The translations under genes and the position numbers were made by a program. The notes beneath the pieces were generated by a model. It was not told the origin of the DNA. It did not search any database and saw nothing but the letters and a program-made list of their open reading frames with translations. Shown here piece after piece: positions 23,230-32,085 of a stretch of DNA of 64,000 nt (the stretch's first letter is position 1; the number at the start of each line of letters is the position of its first letter). Source of the stretch: CAZIRF01 sp964541755. GTDB lineage: Bacteria > Spirochaetota > Spirochaetia > Treponematales > Breznakiellaceae. The DNA lies in contig CAZIRF010000001.1 of assembly GCA_964541755.1 (NCBI GenBank), forward strand, positions 124,001 through 188,000, read 5' to 3'.

Positions 23230-24249
23230 CTAAAACTCGGTGGTACGGCTGCCCTGGGGGGCGGCCTCCGGTACGGTCCGGGCGGGAACCCCACCGCGAA
23301 TAAGCGGGTTGTTCTTGACCCCCTCAAGGACATCGTTGGCGGTATCAACGGTGCCGCGCAATTGCTCTATAGTCGCCCCTATACGCGGCATGCTGGCAGA
23401 GAGGGTCTCGGTTGACGCACGAAGGGCGGCGAGGGTTGCGGCAACTTCCGCAAGCGAGTTCTCTATGTGGATGAAGAGGCGGTCGTTGTCGTCCAGAAGG
23501 GTCGCAATGCTGCCCTTTGGATCGAGCAGGGTGGGGACGAGCCCGGTTGGGTCTTTGAGGGCGTCACTGGTTCCCTTGAGGTTTTCAAGGATATAGGTAA
23601 TGGCCGCGACACTCGATGAGAGTTCTTCGAGCATGACGGGCACACGGGACTCGATATCCCCCATCATACTGTCGACGCGCCGGCCATCGCTGCCATTGAT
23701 ACCGGCGAGGCTTGCATTTACCTGTACAACGGTCGTGTTGAGATTCTCGAGGAGGGGATTCACGCTGGAGAGTATGCGGGCAATGCTGTCGTCCTTGGGG
23801 GGCCGGTTAACCAAGCCCTTTTCGAGGAGTATCTGGGCTTGGGGTGAATCGTACGAGGGGATAAAAGCACCCTCTTCGAGGAGTTCCTCACCAAAGCCAG
23901 GATACAGAGTGAGTGAATTGCCCAAGCCGATAGGGCTCACCGACAGTTCCAAAATTGAATGTTTGGTGACTTTATCCCGAAAGGTATCGTAGATCTCGAA
24001 GGATACATCCACCAGGTTCTTTTCATTAAGGGTGATACTGGCGATCCTGCCAATCTTGAATCCCTTGAGCTGTATCGGCATGCCGGTGCTGAGCCCCGTA
24101 CCGGAGGAAAAGCGGGAAGTGAAGCTGAAGTCCTTTGCAAACCAGCGCTGCTGTGAGCCCAGAGCCAGCATCATGGCGACCAGTATGAAAAGGGCGATAA
24201 TGACAAAGGCGCCGACGATTTGATCGGCAAATTTGATTCTGAACTTCAT
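23230..24249 (-). CDS. mlaD: Mce/MlaD-type substrate-binding protein (first Mla operon)
   Basis: 339 residues. A single N-terminal membrane segment (about 10-30, VGAFVIIALFILVAMMLALG) is followed by the Mce domain (about 38-120), with SGTGLSTGMPIQLKGFKIGRIASI carrying the usual G-x-V/I-G-x-V/I turn. The C-terminal 200 residues are mostly coiled helix (LLENLNTTVVQVNASLAGI, LAALRASTETLSASMPRIGATIEQLRGT), as in long Mce proteins that form a periplasmic tunnel. Its start overlaps the ATPase gene stop by 4 bases (ATGA type). It should form hexamers on the permease and carry phospholipid between membranes. The final 25 residues are Pro/Ala-rich and disordered. Confidence 0.88.
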   Translation of the reverse strand: MKFRIKFADQIVGAFVIIALFILVAMMLALGSQQRWFAKDFSFTSRFSSGTGLSTGMPIQLKGFKIGRIASITLNEKNLVDVSFEIYDTFRDKVTKHSILELSVSPIGLGNSLTLYPGFGEELLEEGAFIPSYDSPQAQILLEKGLVNRPPKDDSIARILSSVNPLLENLNTTVVQVNASLAGINGSDGRRVDSMMGDIESRVPVMLEELSSSVAAITYILENLKGTSDALKDPTGLVPTLLDPKGSIATLLDDNDRLFIHIENSLAEVAATLAALRASTETLSASMPRIGATIEQLRGTVDTANDVLEGVKNNPLIRGGVPARTVPEAAPQGSRTTEF

Positions 24250-25055
24250 GGCGTACCGTCCGTTGTCGAGCGATCGGCCGCAATGGAATCGGCCTCCGCG
24301 TTTTGAATTGCTTTCTGCGCCCGTCGAATGCGGCGGGCAAGCTCGCTCCCCAAAAGAGGAGCCATGCTCGCAACCGACCCGCTCCCGAGGACCTTGCCGT
24401 CGGCGACAACGACCAATTGATCCGCAAGCTCCGCAATAAGGCGCGGATCGTGGGAAACGGCAATCAAGGTCCGACCAGCCGCTTTGAGCTCTTTCAAGAC
24501 CGAGAGTATGATATCAACCGACTCCTCGTCCAGCGAGGCACTTGGCTCGTCCATGAACAAGACCTGTGGGTCGAGAACGAGGCAGCGGGCAAAGGAAACT
24601 TGTTTTTGCTCCCCGGCAGAGAGGGCATCGGGACGAAGGGCTATCCCCTCCTGATACCCCGCCCGACGTATTGCCGCCTGTATACGCCGATCCCGTTCAC
24701 CTTTCTCCAAGGCCGGCTCGTGAAGGGCCAAAGGCAGGGATACATTATTGTAAATACTTTGATTGGCCCAGAGTGCGGCATCCTGGAAGGCAAAGGCACA
24801 TTTTTTGCGAAAGGCGAGCTCTTCGAGCTTGCTGTACCGTGCGATGTTTTTCCCCTGACACAGAACACGCCCCTTTTCCGGGACAATAAGGCCGGCGAGG
24901 GTTTTGAGCAGGGTGCTCTTGCCGGACCCGGACTTCCCGATAATGAAGCTCGCACAGCCTTCGGGAAATTCGACCGAAAGATCATCCAGAATTGTATAAC
25001 CGGACGAGACAACTTCAATATGCTCCATGACAAAGAGGGGGGGCTGCATGCTCAC
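24246..25055 (-). CDS. mlaF: Mla-type ABC transporter ATPase (first Mla operon)
   Basis: 269 residues. Walker A GKSGSGKS (about 39-46), Q-loop FQDAALW, Walker B VLFMDEPSASLDEES and H-loop VSHDPR are all present. The ABC signature is LSAGEQKQ rather than LSGGQ, with Ala at the third position. The last 40 residues are a charged extension rich in Ala/Asp. It overlaps the permease gene by 4 bases and the mlaD gene by 4 bases, so the three are translationally coupled. It should power lipid movement by the MlaE/MlaD complex. Compared with the second copy at 35278 it is more diverged from the family. Confidence 0.87.
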   Translation of the reverse strand: MSMQPPLFVMEHIEVVSSGYTILDDLSVEFPEGCASFIIGKSGSGKSTLLKTLAGLIVPEKGRVLCQGKNIARYSKLEELAFRKKCAFAFQDAALWANQSIYNNVSLPLALHEPALEKGERDRRIQAAIRRAGYQEGIALRPDALSAGEQKQVSFARCLVLDPQVLFMDEPSASLDEESVDIILSVLKELKAAGRTLIAVSHDPRLIAELADQLVVVADGKVLGSGSVASMAPLLGSELARRIRRAQKAIQNAEADSIAADRSTTDGTP

Positions 25056-25837
25056 AGGAGATACGACACAAGGGTGATAATGGCATCACCGACAATGAGC
25101 CAGGTGAAGATCTGGGTAACGGCGCGAATGCCGGCCTGCGGAACCTCTGTCGAAGCGCGTACAACCGAAAAACCTTGATAGGTGGCCACAAGTGAAACGA
25201 TGGCGCCGAAAACAAGGCTCTTGATAACACTAACCGCTATATCAATCCCCTGTATGGCAGTCACGAGCCCTGCCAGATACTCCTCGATGGGAAGCGGCTG
25301 GGCAAAGCGCAGAACAACATACGAGCCCAAAAGGCCAAAAAAGTTGAAATAGATATTCAACAGGAACGTGGAAATGGTAACCCCAAGAAAACGTGGAACA
25401 GCCAAGTAGGAGACGGGATCGATACCCACCGAAACGTACGCCTCAAGCTCGTGCGAGACCACCATACCCCCGAGCTCAGTGGCAATGGCCGTCCCGGAAC
25501 GGGCCGCTATCACAAAAGCGGTAAGCAGGGGGCCCAATTCCCGCGATATGATGGCAATCAAAATCGTATACATGAGTTGGCCGGCCCCGAACTGCGGCAA
25601 CAATGAGGCCCCCATGATGTTGATTATCGCCCCGATGCCCACGGCCAAAAGGGTCAAGAGACCAAAGGCTTCAACCGCGGTAAAGAGTATCTGCATGATG
25701 AGGATTTTGAATGCAACCTGTCGTTTTCGAAAAAAGAGGAGACTGTCGAACAGTATACGCCCGACAAACCCCAAAGCGTATGTACTGTCCTTGAACTTCT
25801 GTATTGTATTCTTGCCGATGAGGCCCACGTAATCCAT
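25052..25837 (-). CDS. mlaE: MlaE-type permease (first Mla operon)
   Basis: 261 residues from ATG 25837. The frame is open for another 34 codons, but these would overlap the divergent 25915 gene. The MlaE family signature is clear: ISRELGPLLTAFVIAARSGTAIATELGGMVVSHELEAYVSVGIDPVSYLAVPRFLGVTI. About five membrane helices are predicted. No Shine-Dalgarno precedes the ATG. TATACT lies at 25850-25845, with TGGACG 17 bases before it, so the transcript may start only a base or two before the codon. It is the first gene of the operon and forms the membrane dimer on which MlaF and MlaD assemble. Confidence 0.88.
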   Translation of the reverse strand: MDYVGLIGKNTIQKFKDSTYALGFVGRILFDSLLFFRKRQVAFKILIMQILFTAVEAFGLLTLLAVGIGAIINIMGASLLPQFGAGQLMYTILIAIISRELGPLLTAFVIAARSGTAIATELGGMVVSHELEAYVSVGIDPVSYLAVPRFLGVTISTFLLNIYFNFFGLLGSYVVLRFAQPLPIEEYLAGLVTAIQGIDIAVSVIKSLVFGAIVSLVATYQGFSVVRASTEVPQAGIRAVTQIFTWLIVGDAIITLVSYLL

Positions 25838-25844
25838 CGCTGGA

Positions 25845-25850
25845 AGTATA
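25845..25850 (-). promoter_or_regulatory. -10 box of first Mla operon
   Basis: TATACT on the minus strand ending 7 bases before the ATG at 25837. A TGGACG element lies 17 bases upstream. It suggests a leaderless mRNA. Confidence 0.4.
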
Positions 25851-25914
25851 ATTGAGCCACTCGCTATCGTCCAGACTTGTCCTGCCGCCGGGAGCGGGTT
25901 TATTGTAGGCTGAT

Positions 25915-26109
25915 ATGAGCAGCGAGACCCAACGACCACAACACCCCAACTGCCTCAAGTGCCGGCACTTCAAGGTTAGCTGGGATCCCCGCTTTCCTCG
26001 TGCCTGTACGCTGTTCGGGATTAAAACGGCAGCCCTTCCTTCGCAGGAGGTATTTCGGAACACCGGCATACCCTGTCCGGCATTTGAAGTCAAAGCGAAA
26101 CTCAAGTAA
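25915..26109 (+). CDS. Small Cys-rich protein, CxxC type (64 aa)
   Basis: 64 residues with four conserved-looking Cys positions: NCLKCRHFKVSWDPRFPRACTLFGIK and GIPCPAFE. The CxxCxHF...WDP.FP..C..FG.K...P...V...G..C..F pattern occurs in a family of very short bacterial proteins that databases often mislabel as uracil-DNA glycosylase; it is far too short for that enzyme. The Cys set could bind zinc or an iron-sulfur cluster. The ATG at 25915 lacks a ribosome site, and TATTGT lies 8 bases before it. It is divergent from mlaE, and the histidine kinase gene follows 35 bases later. Function unknown. Confidence 0.75.
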   Translation: MSSETQRPQHPNCLKCRHFKVSWDPRFPRACTLFGIKTAALPSQEVFRNTGIPCPAFEVKAKLK

Positions 26110-26144
26110 ATGTCGGTTTTACCGATTCTTATAAGTACTAACCC

Positions 26145-27716
26145 ATGAGAAAGCGGCGTGTATTGAGCCAAAGCCTAACCATACTCATACTTTGGATCCC
26201 ACTGGCCCTCCTGCTGACGGTAGGTAGCTATGGCATCCTGACTTTTTTTGATGGTCAAAATCGTGCAAAACTCAATGATTATGCGGCAACGGAAGCGCGT
26301 GCGATCGCCAATCTCGTCGAACCCCTCTTTGCCGCCGCAACCAGTGTGGGAACCCTGATTGAATATGATGTGAATGAAGCTGCACTGGAAGACCATGCCC
26401 TGGATCTCTTGCAGCGTCTTCCCCTCATACATCGAATTAGTATTGCCCCAAAGGGTGTCATAGATCGTGTTTTTCCAAAAAACGAAGCCCCCAACGCACT
26501 TGGTCTTAACATACTCATTGATGATGAACGCTTTATAGATGCCCAGCGCGCCATGTTTCTACGCTCCATTACCCTTACAGGCCCCTATAAATTGCGCGAA
26601 GGAGAATTGGGCTTCACCGCGAGATACCCGGTATATACTGACAAGCACAATGGTCAGGGCTCTTTTTGGGGTTTTACCTCCATCGTTTTTTTGCTCGATA
26701 CGCTCATGGACTTGAGTGGATTGCAAGACCTTGATGAACGCGGTTACAAATGGGCCCTGGGTGCTCTTGTGGATGAATCGACAAATAGCACATTGCCCCC
26801 TCCCACGCCTGTCGCCAGCAACAATGCCCGCTTGTTCCACGGCACACGTATCTTTGCTTCTTCCGGCGACGCCCCCCTCGTCAATCCGGTTTCAGCGGAT
26901 ATCGCCATCCTCAATACTTCATGGCAACTCTTTGTCGAAGACACCAGTACCCTTTCAGTCTGGATGCGCTTGCTCTTCCTTCTTTCCGGAAGCATTGCAC
27001 TCTCAGGCATTATCGCCATCCTTGCAGGGCTTTACCATGATCGCAATCGACACCTTCGTCGTGAAATAGCAGAACATAGGGCCACCGGTGAAAAATTGGC
27101 ACAACTCGCAGCCTCACGGGAATTGCTGATTCGGGAAACCCACCACCGCATAAAAAACAACCTCTCTATCGTGGAAAGCATAGTCTCTTTGCAATCAGGC
27201 GATGCCACAGGCACCCGCTTTGAAGACATTTTCTCCCAGCTGCAAAAACGTATCCACTCGATATCCCTCATTCACGAACGCCTCTACCGAAGCACGGAAC
27301 TGGACCGCGTAGCACTGGTAAGCTATACGACAGACCTTGTGGAATTCATCCGCGACAGTGTGGGGAATGACGACCAGCATATCATTCTCGATGTCGATGC
27401 CATGGATTTTACCAGCAAGGCGGCCCTTTCAGCAGGCCTCATACTCACCGAGCTCTGTATGAATGCCATTAAACACGGGGCCACAGGGACCGTTCACGTA
27501 CGGCTCAAACGCCACAACGAGCTTGTCATTCTCGCCGTTGAAAACGAGGGCGCCCCCGTCCCCGATGATTATCGCAATCGCCCCGGCTTGGGCCTCAAGC
27601 TCGTCGATTCGCTTGCAACCCAACTCGGCGGCGAATGGCACGCAGAAAACGGACCACCTATTGTATTCTCCGTGGTATTCCCTGCTGCGAACGCCCTTGC
27701 CGACAGCCCGGTGTAA
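26145..27716 (+). CDS. Membrane sensor histidine kinase, HisKA_2/HWE-like, orphan
   Basis: 523 residues. Two membrane helices (about 12-34 and 275-297) flank an extracytoplasmic domain of about 240 residues (ATEARAIANLVEPLF...GFTARYPVYTDKHNGQGSFWGFTSIVFLLDTLM), which resembles CHASE sensors. A short coiled linker leads to the phospho-acceptor domain ETHHRIKNNLSIVESIVSLQSG, with H334 the likely phosphorylated residue. The ATPase domain has ELCMNAIKHGA (N box) and RPGLGLKLVDSLATQLGG (G box). HisKA_2 kinases usually signal through separate regulators; no response-regulator gene lies nearby. No Shine-Dalgarno was seen; TATAAG ends 9 bases before the ATG. Confidence 0.88.
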   Translation: MRKRRVLSQSLTILILWIPLALLLTVGSYGILTFFDGQNRAKLNDYAATEARAIANLVEPLFAAATSVGTLIEYDVNEAALEDHALDLLQRLPLIHRISIAPKGVIDRVFPKNEAPNALGLNILIDDERFIDAQRAMFLRSITLTGPYKLREGELGFTARYPVYTDKHNGQGSFWGFTSIVFLLDTLMDLSGLQDLDERGYKWALGALVDESTNSTLPPPTPVASNNARLFHGTRIFASSGDAPLVNPVSADIAILNTSWQLFVEDTSTLSVWMRLLFLLSGSIALSGIIAILAGLYHDRNRHLRREIAEHRATGEKLAQLAASRELLIRETHHRIKNNLSIVESIVSLQSGDATGTRFEDIFSQLQKRIHSISLIHERLYRSTELDRVALVSYTTDLVEFIRDSVGNDDQHIILDVDAMDFTSKAALSAGLILTELCMNAIKHGATGTVHVRLKRHNELVILAVENEGAPVPDDYRNRPGLGLKLVDSLATQLGGEWHAENGPPIVFSVVFPAANALADSPV

Positions 27717-27766
27717 TCAGTATCTTTCATCCGAAAAATTTTTCTTTTCCCAAGGAGCACCACTAC

Positions 27767-29626
27767 ATGGCCACACATCAGTTTCAAACAGAGGTTAGCC
27801 GCCTCCTCCACCTCATCATTCACTCCCTCTACTCCAACAAGGAGATTTTCCTTCGCGAGCTCGTTTCCAACGCCTCGGATGCCCTCGACAAGCTCAAGTA
27901 CCTCCATGTCGCCGACGATGCCTACAAGGGCCTTTCATTCGACCCCCGTGTCGACATCCGCTTCGATGAAGAGGCCAAGACCCTTACCATTGCCGACACC
28001 GGTATCGGCATGAACGAGGCCGACCTCGTCGAGCACCTGGGAACCATCGCCCGCTCCGGGACCCGCGCCTTCATGGAGAAACTCGCAGCCGATGCAAAGA
28101 AGGACTCAAACCTTATCGGCCAGTTCGGCGTGGGCTTTTATTCGGCCTTCATGGTGGCCAACAAGGTCGATGTCATCAGCCGCAAAGCCGGTGAAGAAAA
28201 GGCCTGGAAGTGGACGAGCGACGGACAGGAGGGCTACGACATCGAAGAAGCCAGCCGTGACACCCACGGAACGACCATCACCCTGTACCTCAACGAAGAG
28301 GGCCACGAATACACAAGCCGTTGGAGCATCGAGGACATCGTCAAGCGCTACTCGAATCACGTCGCCTTCCCCATCTACCTTCACTTTGAAGAGAAAGAAT
28401 ATGACGACAAGGGGAACGTCAAATCGACCAAGCCCGCCGAAAAGCAGATCAACTCCGGCAGCGCCATTTGGCGCCGCAGCAAGAGCGAGCTCAAGGACGA
28501 GGACTACCAGGAGTTCTACAAGCAGATTGGCCACGACAGTGACGAACCCCTCATGTACGTCCACACCAAGGCCGAAGGCACCCTCGAGTACGCGACCCTC
28601 TTCTACGTACCCAAGAAGGCACCCTTCGACCTCTACAACGTCGACTACAAGCCCGGCGTCAAGCTCTACGTCAAACGTGTCTTTATCACGGATGATGACA
28701 AGGAGCTCATGCCCAGCTACCTGCGCTTCGTGCGCGGCGTCATCGACAGCGAGGACCTGCCCCTCAACGTGAGCCGCGAAATCCTCCAGCAGAACCGCGT
28801 CCTCATGAACATCAAGAACGCCTCGGTAAAGAAGCTCCTCGGCGAGTTCAAGACCCTGGCCGACACCAACCGTGACAAGTACACGGACTTCATCGAGCAG
28901 TACAACCGCCCCCTCAAGGAAGGCCTTTACCAGGACTTCGCCAATCGCGAAGCCCTCCTCGATCTCGTGCGCTTCCGCTCCTCAAGCGAAGAGGGCTGGA
29001 CGAGCCTCGCCGAGTACAGCGACCGCATGAAGAGCGACCAGAAGGCCATCTACTACATCACCGGCGGCGACGAAAAAACCCTCAAGGCCAGCCCCCTCCT
29101 CGAGGCCTACCGCGCCAAGGGCATCGAAGTACTCGTCATGAGCGACGACATCGACGACATCGTCATCCCCTCGGTGGGCAAGTACAAGGACTGGGACCTC
29201 AAGGCCGTCAACCGCGCCGGGGCCGACGAAGAGCTGGGCGTCGAGAAGGACAAGGAAACCGAAAAGGCTATGAAGCCCGTCGTCGAGAAGCTCAAGAAGG
29301 CCCTCGGCGAGCGCGTCAAGGACGTCAAGCTCTCCCGCCGCCTCAAGGACTCCCCCTCCTGCATCGTGGCAGACGAGAACGACCCCTCCATGCAGTTCGC
29401 CCAGATGATGCGGGCCATGGGCCAGGGCGACGTCCCCGAGATCAAACCCATCCTCGAGGTCAACGGCACCCATCCCATCCTCGCAGGGCTGTCCGACGAA
29501 AGCGACGAAGCAACAATCGCCGACGTAGCCGGTGTCCTCCTCGACCAGGCCCTCCTCGTCGAGGGCGTCAAGCTCAAGGACCCAGCCGACTTCGTGCAGA
29601 AGCTCAACCGCCTTCTGTCGAAGTAA
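27767..29626 (+). CDS. htpG: Molecular chaperone HtpG (Hsp90)
   Basis: 619 residues from ATG 27767 with AAGGAG 9 bases upstream; the frame extends 44 codons further but overlaps the kinase gene end. Hsp90 signatures run throughout: YSNKEIFLRELVSNASDALDKLKY, IADTGIGMNEADLVEHLGTIARSGT, GQFGVGFYSAFMVANKVDV, VKRVFITDDDKELMPSYLRFVRGVIDSEDLPLNVSRE. The C-terminal domain contains MRAMGQGDVPEIKPILEVNGTHP. It folds client proteins in the cytosol using ATP. Codons are heavily C/G-ended compared with the kinase before it, which fits strong expression. No heat-shock operator was recognised upstream. Confidence 0.97.
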   Translation: MATHQFQTEVSRLLHLIIHSLYSNKEIFLRELVSNASDALDKLKYLHVADDAYKGLSFDPRVDIRFDEEAKTLTIADTGIGMNEADLVEHLGTIARSGTRAFMEKLAADAKKDSNLIGQFGVGFYSAFMVANKVDVISRKAGEEKAWKWTSDGQEGYDIEEASRDTHGTTITLYLNEEGHEYTSRWSIEDIVKRYSNHVAFPIYLHFEEKEYDDKGNVKSTKPAEKQINSGSAIWRRSKSELKDEDYQEFYKQIGHDSDEPLMYVHTKAEGTLEYATLFYVPKKAPFDLYNVDYKPGVKLYVKRVFITDDDKELMPSYLRFVRGVIDSEDLPLNVSREILQQNRVLMNIKNASVKKLLGEFKTLADTNRDKYTDFIEQYNRPLKEGLYQDFANREALLDLVRFRSSSEEGWTSLAEYSDRMKSDQKAIYYITGGDEKTLKASPLLEAYRAKGIEVLVMSDDIDDIVIPSVGKYKDWDLKAVNRAGADEELGVEKDKETEKAMKPVVEKLKKALGERVKDVKLSRRLKDSPSCIVADENDPSMQFAQMMRAMGQGDVPEIKPILEVNGTHPILAGLSDESDEATIADVAGVLLDQALLVEGVKLKDPADFVQKLNRLLSK

Positions 29627-29647
29627 GGAAAGAGAAAGATTGTGGCT

Positions 29648-29673
29648 GATAGCGGGCCGAGCGGCCCGCTATC
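29648..29673. terminator. Terminator-like hairpin between htpG and EEP gene
   Basis: GATAGCGGGCC-GAGC-GGCCCGCTATC, 11 perfect pairs, 22 bases after the htpG stop and between convergent genes. No T-run follows on either strand. Confidence 0.55.
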
Positions 29674-29719
29674 CCTGATGCCGTTTCAAAAACGCGATAT
29701 TCAAGCGACAGCATATCAA

Positions 29720-30577
29720 TCATGTTGGGTCTTTCTCATACGCGATACGCGCATGAACAAAGAGGTGGTCGGAGGGCAGCTTGAAGCGTTCTTCACGCGA
29801 ATGCGGCACGACATCCTCGATAACCTCTGCCATTTGCACATCAATATCGTGGGTACAGAAAATGTAATCCAATTGCGAGTGTTTGCCGCCGTTCCCGAAC
29901 CAATAATGGGTGTGCCGCTCCTCCGGCGGCACACCGCGCGCCGCGAGAACATCGGTCAAGGGCAATGACAAAAAAGGCTCGTACTCGAACTGGTACATCC
30001 CCCGTATGGCGATACCGTTGAAGTCGCCCATCACGAGAGCCCGATGCCGCGGTACGAGTTCCGCGAGCAGCGCCAGCTCGTCGGCCCGCTGGTCTATCCC
30101 GCGGTCATCGCCCCGCTGGCTCTTGAGGTGCACCACAAAAACCGTCAAACGCCCAGCCGAACCACTCAACTCAAGCTTCAAGAGGTTCCGGGAAAAACTG
30201 TCAGCCATACTCTTGGCCCGCACCCGGTCAAAAACTCCCTTCTTGACGAGGGCCCCCACAAAAATGCCGCGGCGCGAATTTTCTTCGTGCAAGTACGACT
30301 CGTAGCGGCTCTCCAGATAGATGCGATTGAAGTTTTCAAGCGTCTCCAATCCGCCAATTTCACACAGGCCCACAAGGTCGAAGTCCTCATCGAGTATGGT
30401 CTGCGCGATCGCGGCTATCTTGGCACGCGACTTGTTGGGGTTGTAAACCGATCGGTGCATGGACTGCCAGGCCGCACCATCGAGGGCTTCGAGCTCCTCG
30501 CGGGTATACCCATCGCGGTCGAGGAGAAGGTAGAAATTTTCCGCATTGAAGGTGGCGACGTGGAGCTCTTGCGTCAT
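29720..30577 (-). CDS. Endonuclease/exonuclease/phosphatase (EEP) family protein
   Basis: 285 residues with the EEP (DNase I/exonuclease III) fold motifs in order: ATFNAENFY, DLVGLCEIGG with the metal-binding Glu, FVVHLKSQRGDDRG, RALVMGDFNGIAIRG, HSQLDYIFCTHDI and KLPSDHLFVHARI with the catalytic Asp-His. No signal peptide, so it is cytosolic. EEP proteins may be nucleases or phosphodiesterases acting on nucleic acid, lipids or small molecules; which one cannot be read from the sequence. It starts 12 bases after the aroA stop and is probably co-transcribed with aroA. Confidence 0.87.
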   Translation of the reverse strand: MTQELHVATFNAENFYLLLDRDGYTREELEALDGAAWQSMHRSVYNPNKSRAKIAAIAQTILDEDFDLVGLCEIGGLETLENFNRIYLESRYESYLHEENSRRGIFVGALVKKGVFDRVRAKSMADSFSRNLLKLELSGSAGRLTVFVVHLKSQRGDDRGIDQRADELALLAELVPRHRALVMGDFNGIAIRGMYQFEYEPFLSLPLTDVLAARGVPPEERHTHYWFGNGGKHSQLDYIFCTHDIDVQMAEVIEDVVPHSREERFKLPSDHLFVHARIAYEKDPT

Positions 30578-30589
30578 TGCATCACAGCA

Positions 30590-31882
30590 TCAATCGGCAA
30601 AGGGGGCGATACGCTCCCAAAAATCGGGAAAGGACTTGGACACACAGCCGGGGTTCCCGATATCCAGGTTCCCCAGGGCAAGGCCCGCGACCGCAAAACT
30701 CATGGCGATGCGGTGGTCATTCCAAGAGTCGATCGCAACAGCTTCCCCCCGGGCCGCAGCCGCTTCAACAGCAGCCCGCATCGCAACGGGGTTCCCTTGA
30801 ATGACAAGCTCGTCGTCATACTGGCAAACAACTCCCAGCTTTGCCAATTCGCTCTTCATCGCCTCGAGGCGGTTACACTCCTTGTAGCGCAGCCGTCCCA
30901 CGTTCGTAAAGACACTTGTCCCGCGTGCAAAGGCCGCCGCGATTGCAAGGGGCGGCACCAAGTCGGGGGTATCGCCCATATCGACCGTAATGGGCTGGAG
31001 CGGACCACCTTCGATGACAAAGAGGCCGTCCTCCTGCGACAGAGCGCAGCCCATCCGCTCAAGGTAGCCGGCAAAGAGGCGATCCCCCTGGCAGCTCTCC
31101 GGGTCGAGATCCGCAACCCGCACCCGGGCCCCCAAAACGGCGGCGGCAAGGAGGTAAAAAGAGGCACTCGACCAATCCCCCTCGATGCGTATCGTACAGG
31201 CGCGATAGCGCTGCCCGGCCGCAACCCGCATCGTCCGATATGAATCATTCTCGAGCGCCACCCCGAAACGCCGCATCATGTCCGCGCTAATATCGAAATA
31301 GGGCTTTTCGGACAGTTCGTCCGTACAGACAATTGTCACATCATCCTGCGCATACGGTGCGGAGAGGGCCAGGGACGAAAAGTACTGCGAGGTCTTCTTG
31401 CCGGAAAGCCGCGTCGTCCCGCCCCGTATCTGCCCCGAAGAAATCTTGACCGGGGGAAATCCCTCTTGCCCCTCGTACGAAATATCGCAGCCCAGCTGCC
31501 GCAGGGCATCAACGAGCTCCCCCACCGGCCGTTCGACGAGCCCCGGCGCGCCGGTCAAGACGATATCCCCGGGCACGAGCGAGGCCAATGCCAAAAGGGT
31601 ATTCATCGCCACACCGGATTCCCCCACATCGAGTTCACGCTTCACGGGCGAAAAAGCCCCGCCGCAGCCGTCTATCACCAGGGTATTTTCCTCTTCGCGT
31701 ATGGTCACGCCAAGCCGTTCAAGGGCATCAATAAGGTTACGCTGATCCGCCGCAAGCAGGGGATTCTCTATAACACTCCGCCCCTCGGCCAGGGAAGCCA
31801 GGAATATGGCCCGCAGGGTGTAGGCCTTCGCCGGGGGCGCCACCAGCCCAATATCTTTCTTGTCCGATTTGTTCACAAGCAT
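30590..31882 (-). CDS. aroA: 3-phosphoshikimate 1-carboxyvinyltransferase (EPSP synthase)
   Basis: 430 residues from ATG 31882; a GTG 15 bases earlier (31897) is an alternative, and neither has a good ribosome site. Motifs fit EPSP synthase: SDKKDIGLVAPPAKAYTLRAIFLASLAEG, GDIVLTGAPGLVERPVGELVDALRQLG, SGKKTSQYFSSLALSAPYA, DWSSASFYLLAAAVLG, GDTPDLVPPLAIAAAFA and SWNDHRIAMSFAVAGL. The usual N-terminal S-K-S substrate motif appears here as APPAKAYTLR, which is unusual. The VTLTG-type PLVERP segment replaces the commoner RPM. The enzyme joins shikimate-3-phosphate and phosphoenolpyruvate in aromatic amino-acid synthesis. No other shikimate gene is in the window. The EEP-family gene follows it. Confidence 0.87.
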   Translation of the reverse strand: MLVNKSDKKDIGLVAPPAKAYTLRAIFLASLAEGRSVIENPLLAADQRNLIDALERLGVTIREEENTLVIDGCGGAFSPVKRELDVGESGVAMNTLLALASLVPGDIVLTGAPGLVERPVGELVDALRQLGCDISYEGQEGFPPVKISSGQIRGGTTRLSGKKTSQYFSSLALSAPYAQDDVTIVCTDELSEKPYFDISADMMRRFGVALENDSYRTMRVAAGQRYRACTIRIEGDWSSASFYLLAAAVLGARVRVADLDPESCQGDRLFAGYLERMGCALSQEDGLFVIEGGPLQPITVDMGDTPDLVPPLAIAAAFARGTSVFTNVGRLRYKECNRLEAMKSELAKLGVVCQYDDELVIQGNPVAMRAAVEAAAARGEAVAIDSWNDHRIAMSFAVAGLALGNLDIGNPGCVSKSFPDFWERIAPFAD

Positions 31883-31956
31883 ACGCAATAGAAGCACAGC
31901 AGGACGCTTTTCTCAAGCAGTGCCCACCACCATACAAAACAGGAATTCACAAGAAA

Positions 31957-32080
31957 GGGGGGCAGCGTCCCCATCCCTTTCGGTTCAAACCCGTCTGCGT
32001 CATAGAAAACGAGGCGGCCCCGCCCTCGCCCGGGCTTCCCCGGCGCTCTGGCGCCGGCGCGATCCCGGGCTACCCCCCCG
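31957..32080 (-). repeat. G6/C6-bounded structured intergenic repeat, copy C
   Basis: Fills the gap between aroA and the membrane-protein gene. On the minus strand it opens GGGGGGTAGCCCGGGATCGC and closes CTGCCCCCCTTTCTT, nearly the same ends as copy A (GGGGGGTAGGACGGGATCGC ... CTGCCCCCCTCTT). The inside has the hairpin CGCCGGCGCCAGAGCGCCGG and AAGCCCGGGCGAGGGC. Confidence 0.65.
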
Positions 32081-32085
32081 TCCTT

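Noticed and set aside
30044..31243. 399-codon plus-strand frame across aroA and the EEP gene
   Set aside because: Spans two real genes on the other strand and matches no protein pattern.
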